Source of the DNA: Corythucha ciliata
Taxonomy: Eukaryota > Arthropoda > Insecta > Hemiptera > Tingidae
DNA length: 64,000 nucleotides
Assembly: GCA_038030265.1 (NCBI GenBank)
Contig: CM075941.1
Coordinates: 57,017,952-57,081,951 of the forward strand
Direction: 5' to 3'
Numbering within the stretch: position 1 is the first letter of the stretch; every line of letters begins with the position of its first letter. The notes under the pieces are model-generated. The model made no database searches and was not told the origin of the DNA. It saw only the letters and a list, made by a program, of their open reading frames with translations. Shown here piece after piece: positions 1 to 12,059 of the stretch. Position numbers and translations under genes: made by a program.

Positions 1-362
1 GGGGCAGGCGGTGGGGCTGGCCGCACCGCTTAGATCGATTCGGTTTCTCCTTTCATGTTTGACGACGGGTGGGACAGGGATGAGTGTGATATCCGTTCTG
101 GGATGGGAACAAAGTGTCAAAAGGGCTCATAAGTGGGGTGGCAAACGGAAGGGCCTACAGGGCTGAATCGCTGATATGCGACAGAGGATCCCAAATAAGG
201 ACGGTGTTGAAGAGATGGGCCCAATCGTACGAGTGGTTCGTCTATAAGAAGGATTTGCAAAAAGGTCAATTATGCAGAGTTTTTGGGGACCTAGACCGAG
301 ACCGGCTCGAACGATTTGTCTGGTTAGTTGATATATGGGGCGCGTATGGAAGGCGCATCAGC

Positions 363-1229
363 CGAACCATCAACTGTCCCGATCGGTCAACTTCCGGTCA
401 TAGGGGAATGACTTGACCGGACCGTGACCATACCGGACCCAAGTGGGATATCAAAAGAAAGGCAACAAAAAATGGGGAATTTTGATCCCTCACTCGACAA
501 AATCGGCCGAGCCGTTCCCGAGATATTTCAAATTAGATTTCGCCAAAATCTAAAATTTAGGGAGGGGGGGCTGAAAGTATTTGCGACAAATGTAACTTTT
601 AGTATGTAACTTGTCACAATGGTTAGTTTTCGCGACTTCCAACATTTAATTTTTCGTAGGGGGCCCGTGGGGACTGATCGGTATGTGGGAGGGGGGGGGT
701 GGTAGGATGGTGAAATGGGTGGGGGGGGGGCTTGGTAGCCCGGTTGAATGGGGGGAGGGTTACATGAGTAGGCGGTTTCTATACTTTCCACTCTCATGTA
801 CTGTCGAACCATCATCCATCCCGATCGGTCAATTTCCGGTCATAGGGGAATGGCTTGACCGAACCGTGAGCGTACCGGACCCAAGTGGGATATCAAAAGA
901 AAGGCAACGAAAAAAATGGGGAATTATGATCCCTTACTCGACAAAATCGGCCGAGCCGTTCCCGAGATATTTCAAATTAGATTTCGCCAAAATCTAAAAT
1001 TTAGGGAGGGGGGGCTGAAAATATGTGCGACAAATGCAACTTTTAGTATGTAACTTGGCACAATGGTTAGTTTTCGCGACTTCCAACATTTAATTTTTCG
1101 TAGGGGGCCCGTGGGGACTGATTGGATGGATGGTCGAATGGTGGGGGCTTGGTAGTCCCGTTGAATGGGGGGGGGGGAGGGTGTTACATGAGTGGACGGT
1201 TTCTATACTTTCCACTCTCATGTACTTAC
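363..1229. repeat. Two-unit tandem duplication, period about 442 bp
   Basis: Two long, nearly identical units lie head to tail. Shared landmarks are CGATCGGTCAA, AAGTGGGATATCAAAAG (441 and 883), a block ending CGTAGGGGGCCCGTGGGGACTGAT, and TTTCTATACTTTCCACTC near 776 and 1200. Differences are mostly point changes and G-run length changes. No open frame is conserved between the copies. A weak third trace of the end motif is seen near 1670. It may be a satellite or a duplicated non-coding element. Confidence 0.85.
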
Positions 1230-1232
1230 AAA

Positions 1233-1300
1233 TAGTGGTTAAGGCACCTGTCTCGTATGGACTATCCTGAAGCGAGCAGGTTCGAACCCTGGCGGTGGGT
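1233..1300 (+). repeat. tRNA-like fragment (SINE head or tRNA pseudogene)
   Basis: The sequence has an A-box-like TGGTTAAGGC and a perfect B box GGTTCGAACCC at tRNA-like spacing. I could not draw a regular acceptor stem or anticodon stem, so it is unlikely to be a functional tRNA gene. The last bases, GGCGGTGGG, recur at about 1720, which fits a dispersed SINE-type repeat. Confidence 0.5.
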
Positions 1301-1724
1301 AAAATTTTTTGAAGCCACTAATGGGGGGGGGGCGCCAAGGGTCATGAAATGGTGGTTGGGAGGGATGGTTGGGCGGGGGTGCGTGTGGTGGTCGTGTGGT
1401 GGGGTAGCTTGACCGAGTGGCGGGGCTGGTCCCTATTGGCTGATCTGGAGATGGGGGGGGGGGGACTGATCAAGCGTAGTTGGCCAGGGGCTGGAGGCAG
1501 CTGGCCGTGATGCGTGCGGCCGAGGGGAGTCAAATTTGTCAATGTTCCTACTCTACACGAATAAATAATTATGTTCCAACTTTTTTCATTTTTTTTTTTT
1601 TACCCTAAGAGCTGATTGGGGGTCTGTGAAGTCTGGTCGGTGGTTGGCGGATGGGTGATGAGTAGGGGGGTTTCCATACTTGCCACCGCGGTGGTCCACC
1701 GACTAGCGAGGAGGTCCTGGCGGT

Positions 1725-1960
1725 GGGCGAGGGGTGAGAGCGCGCGGGCGGGGGCTGGGCGGGGCTGGGCGGGGGGCGGAGCTAGCCGAACCTAGGCGGG
1801 GGGCGGGCACGGTGGGGCGAGAACAGGCAACTGGAGGGGAACTCCGATTGGAGCGGGGCGGGTACAAAATGGCCGATTCGGGGGCGGGCCGGAAGGGGGC
1901 GGGTACAAAATGGCCGGAGGGGGCGGTGGGCGTGGCCGGGGGCGTGTCGTTATCTCGTTA
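1725..1960. other. GC-rich block with duplicated GC-box/ATGGCC motif
   Basis: This block is very G-rich in an AT-rich window. It holds several GGGGCGGG (Sp1-like) boxes. The motif GGGCGGGTACAAAATGGCCG occurs twice, about 40 bp apart (near 1856 and 1897); AAAATGGC resembles a YY1 core. It could be a CpG-rich promoter remnant or a GC-rich repeat; no gene is visible next to it. The 1,300-1,700 stretch before it is G-rich and shows nothing recognisable. Confidence 0.4.
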
Positions 1961-2029
1961 TCCCGATCCCTCATACACCCCTCCGGTCCCTACTTTTTTC
2001 TTAAAGTTGGCCCCGCTAATTAACATTTT

Positions 2030-2350
2030 TTTCATTTCTAGCCGCGTAGTTTTTTTAGGTTTTAGCCCGCGTGAGCAATTTTTTTCTACGGATTAGCGCT
2101 GTTTCTCAGTTTGAGCCTCGATTCTTTCAGAAGCTATACAGATTTTCGTTTTCTCAATTTCAGCCGCAAATTATTGATTTTTCTTCATTTCAGCTGTGAA
2201 ATAGCGTTTTCTGATAATTTTGCAGTGAATTAGCACATTATCTATTCTCTCTTTTTTTTTCTTTTTTTTTATCAATAGGCGATTTTTCGCCATTTGAGTT
2301 GTGAATTTGCCATTTTGGTCCAGTTTAAACTCGAATCAGCGTTGTTTTTC
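2030..2350. repeat. Degenerate minisatellite array (AGC.G.AATTAGCG.TTTTCTCAATTT type)
   Basis: Diverged copies of a roughly 30-bp unit with the core 'CTCAATTT(T)AGCC..AAATTAGCG' follow each other. The same unit is present at about 10.9-11.8 kb (opposite orientation) and 28.7-30.3 kb. Confidence 0.6.
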
Positions 2351-2639
2351 GCAATAATTGCCACGAGTTTTGTTTACTTGTACAGCTTTGTGTACTTGTA
2401 GGCTAGGGCTTTGTATGATCCATTTTTGTGCCAAGTTTCCATCCGCTAGCATCATTTTTGCGGCAGTTGTGCTAACAAGGAATTCGGAACTTCCACCTCC
2501 CACCATGACTACTCTTCCCTCTCCACTTTTTCGAAAAATGAAAACGTCAGTCGAAGGCTGTTATTACACCGGATTTTCGTGCCAAATATGGTGTCACTAA
2601 GTTAGGTTATACTGGTGAATGGTGGCGAAGAAGTGGAAA

Positions 2640-2872
2640 CTAAAGAACGTTGAAACTAAACGTATTTGTATTTGTATTTGTATTTTCGATCAGTGTGAAA
2701 TACAAAATACTTTTGAAAATGTATTTCATATACAGAGCCCAAGATACTTTCAAAAATGTATTTTAAATACATAAATACAAATACTTTTCCAAAAGTATTT
2801 AGATACAATTACAAAATACGTATTTTGAATTTAAAATACAAAGTATTTTAAATACTCAAGTATCTTGCCTAC
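2640..2872. mobile_element. AT-rich non-autonomous element with TATTTGTATTT repeats
   Basis: The stretch is made of short inverted and direct variants of AAATACAAATAC / GTATTTGTATTT. Such internally repetitive elements are usually non-autonomous hAT-type transposons. I could not fix its termini or a target-site duplication. Confidence 0.4.
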
Positions 2873-2874
2873 TC

Positions 2875-2978
2875 CAGGGCCCTATTGCACAATGTTTTAT
2901 TAGCTAATAATATAGCTAATATTAGCTAATAAAACAGCTGTAATATTAGCTAATAAAACATTGCGCAATAGGGCCCTG
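2875..2978. mobile_element. Palindromic MITE, 104 bp
   Basis: The element starts CAGGGCCCTATTGCACAATG and ends with its near-exact inverse (CATTGCGCAATAGGGCCCTG). The arms of about 45 bp (GTTTTATTAGCTAATA inside) meet almost without a loop. No convincing target duplication was found, so the superfamily is open; CAGGG ends are common in hAT-type elements. Confidence 0.75.
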
Positions 2979-3424
2979 AGCAAGGGTCAAAAAATGTTTG
3001 GGACGAGTGCGAGGAACTTTTTTTTTTTAAAAACATTATTTTAGTTTAAAAAATTCCGTAAATGTTTTTGTTCAAAACTTGGGTAGGTACAAAATTTGTT
3101 CATTCACCCCTTTTGGCGCCCCATTGAATCGGTGAGGGTGGGCAAATGCACCCGCTAGCCCCCCCCTCTCTTAGATCTGGCCCTGTATTTTAGCCTGAAA
3201 GGTTAATAGAAATCACCCGCGGCTAAAATTACTATATAAAAGTCGATTTAAAACTATATAAAACTTTAATATTGGCTTAAAATTCGTCGCACGCTGCCTT
3301 TTCTGTGGATCATTCTTTCAGAGTTTGTTTCGAGTTTTTGATGGAGAATCCAAAATACAGGATATAACCTGAAAATGGTAGATTTCATTAGAAATGGGAC
3401 TTTTTTTTGCATGGCCTGCATTCT

Positions 3425-4749
3425 TCAAGCATTATAGGTACCGGGAATCATCCAAAAAGCGATGACAATGAAATGGAATGTTGGAATGTGCGGGAGTAAA
3501 AACGCGCTTAGAAAAATGCCAATAACGGGTGTGAAGGGGCAGCCGAGAACCTGTCAAAATTTTTCAAAACTTTCAAATTTTTTTTTTTTTTTTTTGCTAT
3601 CACACCCGCGCGATCGCGAACGTGATTTATTTTTTACACTGTATGGCGTTAGGATTTTGTTTTGCGGCTGAACATAAACGACAACCAATAGGGCTAGTGT
3701 GATGCCTCCGGCGACTGTGGCGTGAATGGTGAGATTGGGCGTTTCATAGGCTTCGTGAATGAACCAATCGAAAGTGTTGACGCTGAGGAGAATGCCGAAA
3801 GCGCATGTTGAAAACACTATGGTGGTACGGACAAAGAAATTGGTCAAAAAACAAAAATCTGTCGAATGAATTCATCAGAAATTTACGCAATGCAGTAATG
3901 ATCAAAAGACAATGAGGCCATCTTTTAGCGTCGTTCTTCTCCACTTTTCCTACTAAGTGACCCACGTCATTGCGGTAGCTAAATTTGAGATTCATTTGAA
4001 AAAAAAAAATTGTCCCTTAAATGTGGTTTTTACCGCATTAGAAGCGTCAAATACGGGCCCAAAATGTAAACGGGCATAAAAGATACGTGCGAAATGTCCG
4101 CCAAGAATGAATACTTAACGAAAGTCCCCCAGATGCCTGTAAATTTATCGTTTTCTGGATATGAGTGAAGGTATTCTCACCCGGCTATCAAAATTTAATT
4201 ACCAGTTAGAAAAGCCACTATAAACATCGCTTTTACGGGCATATTGATGTTGTGTTCCACTCTGGAAAAAACCGAAAACAATAGGCCGTCCCGACCCATT
4301 GCAACGAGAAGCCGAAGCGCCGCTGTGCAATGAACGTATAAGCTTTCGGAATTTTAACTTTTTTTGAAAAACAACAAAAACAAATATTTCCGTATTTAAA
4401 AAACTAATTTGTTTGATACCTGCACAAGTTTGAAGCAATGACGCCGACTGTAAAAGGTAATTGCATAGAATCAACTAGATTCAATTTATCCATCAGGGTC
4501 ATCAACATATTTGAAGTAGAGCCCTTTAGAGACGCACTATGAGTCATATTTTCGACTATGTTCGTGTCAAAGGCTTACCAGGTCCATGATTTTCCACGGT
4601 AAGTTTAGAATGATAGGAATCAGAACCATAGCGACAAGATTGAAACAATACGCGAGAATCGACGCCAGTGGTATCGTTTTGTCCGGATTCACGGCTTCCG
4701 CTCCTATTGAAAATCATTGGCGTTAAAACAGTTTCGAGCAAAAATTGAT

Positions 4750-4780
<31 letters not shown>

Positions 4781-5816
4781 CATCCCTCACCGAGATAAGT
4801 CGCCAGAATCACCGGATTGAATATCGTACAGGTTTTTATGTTGGAGGCGACAATAATGTGAACAAAGTTTTTTAGATCGATCTCCTTAAAATTTTTAGCG
4901 TCCGCGAATCCAAGAATGATGACGCACACCATTAAAATGGACGTGAAACCGATCATGAAAAATATAGAATTAATTTTCTTGGCCGCGTCAGTCGTTGAAG
5001 AGGTGACGCCTTGGAAATTTTACCAGCTGTCAAACAAAATTTTTCTCCCCCACCCCCTCCCTCTGCACTAAAAAAAAAAAAACTTTTTTACATATTCCAG
5101 TTAATGAGACCAATATGCTCAAAAAGTGAGGGTATTCCGTGAAAACAAAATCTGGGGCGTCATTTTGGTATTGCGTGTACTTTTTTAAGCCGACCGTAAG
5201 GTTCCCTTCATACATGCACCAATCTAAAAAAACTGACGCTCTACCCGAATTAAAAGCAAGGTCTTGAGCGTACAAAAAAAAAAAAAAAAAGAAAAAATGT
5301 TACAACTGTGTACAGCAAAATTAAGTAAGAACGACTGCCTACAGGATAGATGCGACAATAGTGTAATGTAACCGATGGAGAAAGCGACGATTTCCGGTAG
5401 TAAACTGTAGGCGAAATGGTACGGACCACCGATACACGCCTGTATCGACGTCATTTCCCAGTAAGAGTACACTTAAAAAAAATAGTTATTTTTATCGCCT
5501 AGTTAGTACAAGTCAGCGAAATTTATCTTACTCGGAATAAAATAAATAATCCCCGACATAAAGAACGCTAGAACTGATCCACTGCCGGCCTTTGATTCGA
5601 ATTCGAGAAAGTAAAACAATTTAGTGCCCACTATGGCACTTGTAATCCAAATAAGGATGTCATAAGTTGCAAGGCATCTGTCAAATTGGTCGTCCGTTCG
5701 AGATATGACGGGCTTTTGACGACACGCTCTTCTCTAAATTTTTGCCCAACGTCTTGAAGGTGGTGGGGTGTGGGTGGGGGTAACGTACTTACGTAGGTAA
5801 GATGAACGTACTCCAT
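3425..5816 (-). CDS. Divergent SLC7 (cationic amino acid transporter-like) membrane protein, 12 exons
   Basis: Predicted amino-acid permease of the APC/SLC7 CAT group in a cell membrane; the substrate is not predictable. I reconstructed 12 exons (minus strand, 5' to 3'): 5816-5793, 5733-5532, 5471-5343, 5262-5092, 5009-4791, 4703-4579, 4447-4420, 4322-4203, 4136-4034, 3921-3887, 3816-3638, 3550-3425. All junctions are GT/AG, all phases agree, and the total is 1461 nt (486 aa; CATs usually have 580-660). Family landmarks appear in order: RR...RCLATYDIL, EYPHFLSILVSLTG, EAVNPDKTIP, SASLL...LLVAMGRDGLLF, QPQNKILTPY and a hydrophobic tail. Exons 7 (28 nt) and 10 (35 nt) are tiny. About 25-30 residues normally found before SASLL are missing; intron 6 is open in another frame there, so an alternative exon or a frameshift is possible. 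The ATG at 5816 was chosen because exon 1 joins in phase; an upstream exon cannot be excluded. Confidence 0.8.
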
Positions 5817-6782
5817 GGATCTGAACAAATTTCCGGAACAGACTTAAAAACACCTTGAAAGTCGCGAGTCATATGCTCGCGAAGAAAGAAACGGTAGAAA
5901 ATGGCTGGAGTGACTCATTTTCAGTTGCACTCACAAGATCTTATTTTGAACGGATACATACGAATTCATTCATCTTAAAAATTGCCAGTCGCCGGAATGA
6001 ATTTTTATCTGTATAGGCAGTTAAACCGGAGGGTCTGAATCTTTTGATGGTGAGGCGGGTGGGTGAGGGGTGACGAGTTTGTCAGCTTCGAGCTGATCGG
6101 CTCAAATCAGAGGCAGTGGTGGCCATCACCATTTGAAAAATTAGCCCATGCCCACAATATTGGAGCATGAATTATCGATCTAAGTCAGGGGTGGCCAATC
6201 CAGAGCCCGCCTGAGCTAATAAGTATCAAATCGAGTTTTCAACTTGAAACACTGAATTGGTGTTGGAGACCGTATCCACCGCTATGTATGACCGTTATGT
6301 ATTAAGGAAAGAATATCGCTTGTACTTGTCTGAGGATGGAAACGAGAAATAAATATAGCTTTTTTACGTGGCACTAGAGGTGAGGTGTGATTTCACTGTC
6401 GGTGATTTTGCCACTGTGACTACTCCGTCACTATTGGCTCCGGTGACGACCACATTGAAATCACCGTTCCGACCCTCTAACGGTGACATTCCTTTTCACT
6501 TATAATCGCTTCTTCATTCGTCATTTCTATCGCTTCACTGCGCTAGAGTCTCTTGAATTAAAATTGGAGCCGTCACCTAGCCATCCTCGCAGGTTACCAC
6601 ATAACACTTTACCAGTTCCTCTATCGCCCCAATGATATCCCACGTCTGTTGACTTTTTTTCTTGGACTTATTGTTAGTTTTGAACCTTTAGTGTTAATAT
6701 ATTTTTTTTTCACTTCGTTTTCCAAGACCTGTGCTACAGTGGTCTTGCATAATTTTACGTTTTTTAAAAACACCATCCTAGG

Positions 6783-7640
6783 CAGGGGCGTAGCCAGCCC
6801 TTGAACAAGGGGTGGGCAGAGTATGTCGGACATTATAGAAACTAGAGACCCCAACAAAAGAACTGAGAGCGCAATGAATCGTCAAATTCTTCCCCGGAAA
6901 CTGAGTTTTCACAAAAAAAAGGGTCGTAATCCATCAAAAACTAACATCTTCGTTCGGAAATTATCTGTTTTAGCCTTCTATTCCTGATTTTCTGTCCAAA
7001 AACTAACAATTCTATTCAGACTTTTTCTATTAACAGACAATTCGATTTCCCCGGAAATCGATACTTGGCATTCAAATATACGGGGTGACCGACTTTTCAT
7101 CAACGTCTTTTCTGAGAGACGTAAAAATTAAACATTTTTGAACCAATCAATAACGGGTTTTAACTCAAAACTGTCGTTTTTTAACAAAAAAACTGAATAT
7201 TTCACTCTAGAATAACTGAATATTTTACTTTAAAACTGACGTTTCTACGCCAAAGACGAAGTGCTTACGCCTAAACTAAAAATGTCACAGCACAACTTTT
7301 AAAATCCAAGTCTTTACCCCCAAAACTGGTGAATTCCGCCTAAAAATGGCGGGTTTAACCCAAAACAGATCAAAAACGAATGATCTTAATTACAATTAAC
7401 AGACCACTCAGTACTAAAAACTGCCAATTTTTCCTTTAATTTATCCTTCAATTGGCGATTTTAGAAAAAAAAAACAACAACGTACAATTCAATGGAAGAT
7501 GCTACCACAAAACTTGCGATTTTAACCTAAAACTAAACTTAACTGTTCCATTTCAAAAATGAATATTTTACACCCGAAACGACAATTTCCCCTCAAAATT
7601 AGATAATTTACTCCAAAACTGACAATGTCACACTTTAACT
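6783..7640. repeat. hAT-like terminus followed by degenerate 'AAAACTGACGATTTTACC' array
   Basis: At 6783 the terminus CAGGGGCGTAGCCAGC appears, typical of a widespread class of hAT-like non-autonomous elements. From about 6,900 the DNA is made of diverged copies of a roughly 20-21 bp unit, CAAAACTGACGATTTTACCC. The same unit recurs at about 20.0 kb and at 32.1-32.3/37.26 kb. No ORF is conserved. The 5,900-6,780 stretch before it holds a sequence near 6,372 (TAGAGGTGAGGTGTGA) resembling the one at about 21.77 kb in inverse; nothing else is recognised. Confidence 0.55.
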
Positions 7641-7899
7641 TAAGTTTTTCAGTTTGTTTCGAGCTCTCAAGGAGTGTAGTAGTCCACAGTGCAGTTTGAT
7701 TCTCATCAAATTTTCTCGTTTTCTTTTCTTATAGTTTCTTATTTGTGCGGGTCAAGATACACGCCAAATCGGAAACAGGGAGCACCTAATTTTTTCCTTT
7801 TCTTTCTTTTTAGTTAATTATCCCCCCCCCCCTTTTTAAACAGTACAAGTAAGAAGAATTTTTAATTTTAATTTTCTAATTGGTGGAAGATATCGCTGA

Positions 7900-8515
7900 A
7901 TGGACGTGAAGAAGACGTCCTCAGGGGACGATCGAACGATTCCCCCGGATAAAAATGATCGCCCGGATAGTGGCGGAAGAGGTTCTGAAGTAATGGAAGT
8001 TGTTAGTGATGAGAGAAATAATGGAACGGTAGGACAATTGTCGCAAGGAGAAAAGGCCAAAAAGAAAGTTTACGAACTCTTTCATTACGAATTGTGTGAC
8101 AAAGGTCCTTTTTTTGTTTTTATTGAGAGTGAAGGCGATGATGGAGTCGGACGCTTTGGCTTTGGGAAAAATAATTTTCTTGGATCATCCACAATTAAAA
8201 ACGTCGGTTATTTCAGTTAAAAAAATTGGTAAAAACAGAGTCAAAGTTGAACTATCCAACCGGGAAAGTGCAAACGCTCTAATAGACTCCCCAAAACTTA
8301 TAGAGAAAAAACTGCTTGCGTATGCCCCTTCTTTCATCGTAAAAAAACAAGGCGTAATAAGGGGAGTTCTCCCTGAGCTTTCTGACGAAGAAATTGTTAA
8401 GAGCATCGAGTCATCTACTTACGAACCAATCAAAGTTCTTAGGGCTAAACGTTTCTCGAGAAAAGTGACAGAAAAAGATCAAGTGAAATACGTACCAACT
8501 CAAACTGTCTTAAGG
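7900..8515 (+). pseudogene. LINE (I/Jockey-like) ORF1 gag fragment, frameshifted
   Basis: Two overlapping frames (7900 to about 8130, then about 8130-8515) form one protein after a +1 shift. It starts MDVKKTSSGDD with a charged N-terminus. It then has features of the RRM-like gag of I/Jockey LINEs: CDKGPFFVFIES, KKIGKNRVKVELSNRESANAL, AYAPSF, QGVIRGV and VLRAKRFSRKV...YVPTQTV. The reading ends near 8515 where the sequence becomes unrelated, so the zinc-knuckle part and ORF2 are missing. It may belong to the same family as the LINE at 15.9-19.8 kb, whose ORF1 tail is complementary in content. Confidence 0.6.
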
Positions 8516-8563
8516 CTGTTGACGGTGCTTCCTCAACTTCGGTACACGATTTCTTTGTGGTGA

Positions 8564-10900
8564 AACTGAGATATTTCATGAAAATTGGCACATAGCTATT
8601 TCTAACCAATTAAATTGTCAGTATGGATTCACTTTTTGGAAAAAAAAATTCTGAGGGGGGGTTCCCCCCGCAACGAAAGCTTCGGTACACGTTTTCTTGG
8701 ACAAAAATGCAATATACTTTTTTTTATTATTTTTTCGCGAATCTTTGAGGTTGCCAAATTGTCACTATGGATTCACTTTTTTCAAATTTCAATTTTTTTT
8801 AAATTTTCAGTTTTTAAAAATCGTGGCCTCGATAAAAATGTTTATTCTCACCTTAAATATTTGAGGAAATAGGTTGAGAATACAGTCACAATTTTTTAAA
8901 ACGTATTCATCAACACTTTCGTATTGTTTTAAGAACTTATTCCTAATTAATAGCAATTTGATTTTCGTTGAAATGAGGATTCCACCTCGTGGCGCTGTGC
9001 TGCGGCTAGTTTGAAAAGGTGGATTCTATACAATTATTCGTTGGACTCGAGATGCTACCAACCCCCCTCTAACTTCACTATCATAGCTACCCTACTTGTC
9101 CAACAACTCCCTCAAGGTTACAGAAAGTATGTTTTTTTTTTTTTCCCCCCTCTCATCTCATGTCTTTTGAGTTTTGTGGGCTGAAAAATACGTGGGGATC
9201 GTTTTCCGGGCTAGGCTGGCGAAACAATCTACCGTCTTCGGGAGTTGTTTCATTTTTTGTTTTTTGCCTAAAAAACAGAACTCGCAGAATATGAATAAAA
9301 TAAGTTTAATACTGATTAACCCCCCAACGAACCAATTGATTTTTAGCGTTCGAAGAACTCGTCGCTGGGGCTGATCCAATATGGGGGGGGGGGGTAATGG
9401 GGGAAACTACCACCTCCCCCAGGATTTCAGGAAAGTTGATTTTTAAAGAAAGACAAAGAGAATATCACGACGATTAGCTGAGGACAAGCGGTGGTTAAGA
9501 AGCTTATTTGTCAATTCTCTCATAAAAGTAAGGCTACCCCTTCCCTGCAATGCCAATTTTCTAGCCTCACCTTGTCATAAAGTCGTCAAACAATGTCATA
9601 CCTCAAACCTGACGCTTTTCTGACTTCTGGGATTTTCACATCAGGCAGAATCACAGAGCGCCGTTTTTGCTTCCAAATATTAAACTCTGGGATGTCGAGT
9701 GGTGTTTTTAAAGCAAGTTGTAGTCAAGGAAGCAGGTTACCAAACGGGGTAGTTACAGGAAAAAACTCCGGGACTAAGTTTGATGACTGATTCTAATGTT
9801 TTTAGGTGTGCTGAGTCTGATTTTTAACTCTGCCCAACGTTACAACCCCAGCAACACGGCGAAATTTGAGTGGATTTTTAACTATCGTGTTTTTGGGGCG
9901 TTTTCACCACGCTATCGCTTGTAATAGGTTTTAAAACATGGTTTCCGCTCATTTATTATGTTTTTAGAAGTCCTTCATCGGAATTTCAAACCCTCAAACC
10001 CTAACAAGAGACGCTGCAGCCTATAAATAGAAAAAACTGTAAAAACCTCCGTTTTCAAGCTTTTTTTCAGTGTGGTATGCATCCAAAGTCGAAATTGATG
10101 TAGTTCACATTAGTTTTCCATTTCATTTTCAAATGATTGTATACCTGTATTTCTGTCCGTTTCTATCCGTGTTAACTGGTGTGCTGAATCCGAATTTTAT
10201 CTAAAAACTCTAACTACTGCCAATTAACACCATGCTAGTGATGTAGAGTAGATTCTTAACTAAAGAAAGCAATAGCAATAGTGAAAATAAACGACATATT
10301 AGCACTCATGAAGTATAGCACTTGGGACCTGCAAGGTGCGTAACAGGTGTTGATGGGCAGCAGCTTCTAGGGGGAAAAGAGGTCATGTTGCTGCTCTCTT
10401 TGAAGGCCGATTTACCCAATTCCTTTAGTCGCCTCCATATAGGGAGCAATTAGGTACGTCTCCTCTACTTCAGCAGGCACATTCGTCACAATTTTAGGGT
10501 AATTTAGGTGACAAACCCCGAAAGAGCACACTTTTTTTTTATTATGAAACGCTCGCGCCCAACGGAAGAAATTTTCATAAGCCTTATCATTGGAAGTTGC
10601 GTAAAATATTGTTCTTTATTATATTCGCTAAACAATCCATAGACAATTTTGTGAGATAAGTTCACGCAGTAAGGACGCAAGGCGTCCAGTTTGGCTAAAC
10701 GTTCTTCAGTTGGGTGCGTTTATAATCCCCTCTGCCATTTTTCAATATGTATCCTTGATTTCGATAAAACCGGTACGTCATCGAAAAATTTAGGCATACC
10801 TATTAAATTTGGCATAGTTGTTCACGTGGCTTCCGCTACTCCATGCGATCGAAGAAAACGCGAATGGGAACTTGTGGCTTTTTTCGCGGTCGCGCTGATT
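8564..10900. other. Non-coding stretch without recognised features
   Basis: AT-rich sequence with poly-T/poly-G tracts (9,131 and 9,383). A 65-codon plus-strand ORF (9593-9790) has no family I recognise. No splice-consistent gene, tRNA or terminal inverted repeat was seen. Confidence 0.5.
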
Positions 10901-10904
10901 CACG

Positions 10905-11770
10905 TTATACATGAGAAATAAATCTCATTATTCGCGGTTGAAATTGAGAAAACATACCAATTTGCAGTTTCCACGATGCAAAGCCCGCGACGAAATTAAG
11001 AAAATGCGCTAATTCACGGGTTATAGAGCTCTTTACACAGCTAAAATTGACGAAATAAATTGCCCGTTCAATGTAGAATTGAGAAAAATCGCTCACTTGC
11101 GGCTAAAATTGGGGAAAAACGCCAATTTACGGCTAAAATTGAGAAATGGTGCTTATTCACGCAGGTAAAATTGAGAGAAAGCGCCAGATCATGGTTTCTC
11201 AAACAAACATATCGGTAAACATTGCGAAAAAGTGTTAAATTACCATTTTTATACATATATATGGCAAGTTTGCGGGTACAATTGAGAAAGAGCGCGTACA
11301 TTTTTGAAAAAGCGCTTATATTCACGGCTAAAATTAAGGAAAATTGTTCGTTCGCAGGTGAAATTGGTTTCGCGATGCAACGTCCAAGTCAAAATTAATG
11401 AAATTCGCTCACATGCGGGTTATGTGGACCTTTTCACTGCTACAATTTGAAGGGGGAAAAAATTGCTCAAGGCAGAATTGGGGAAAAGCACCAATTTGCT
11501 CCTATAATTGAGGGAAAACGAATTGGCAAAATTGTCACCGTTTGTTGTTGATTGATGGAATTGTCGTGGCTAAAATTGAGAAATTGCGTTCATCCACAGG
11601 TTAAATTGAGGAAAAAGTGTTCTTTTGCGACTGAAGTTGACAGATCGAACGCTATGCCCAGTGATGGCCGCAATTGAAATAATAAATAAAAATGCGTAAT
11701 TTCACGGTTTTTTGAGACATTTTAACGGCTAAATGAAGAAAATGGGTTACTAATATTACCAGTTTTTAAG
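10905..11770. repeat. Degenerate minisatellite array (GGCTAAAATTGAGAAAAAGCGC type)
   Basis: More than twenty diverged units of about 30 bp with the core 'GCTAAAATTGAGAAAA.CGC.AATTCACG' are read on the plus strand. This is the reverse complement of the unit at 28.7-30.3 kb. The array has no coding potential. Confidence 0.7.
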
Positions 11771-11876
11771 CCATACAACTTGATTAATGTTATGTTTTTA
11801 GGGTTTTGGCTTTTTTATTCTTCTACTTCTTCGTTTCCTGAGCTTTCGCCTTCTTTTGCTGAAGGCATCGTCAGAG

Positions 11877-11918
<42 letters not shown>

Positions 11919-12059
11919 TTAATCAAGAAAATGTGTTGTTTGTAGCCTTCTATTTCGAATTTTATGTCGAAAAACTGAAACTTCTCCCCCGGAAAGTGAT
12001 AACTGTGGAGCTAAACTTTAAATTTTAGACCTGAGACGGTAAACAGAACTGGCATTTCC

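Noticed and set aside
683..1960. Proline- and glycine-rich ORFs on both strands
   Set aside because: They arise from G-homopolymers and GC-rich repeats and are not conserved between the two tandem units.
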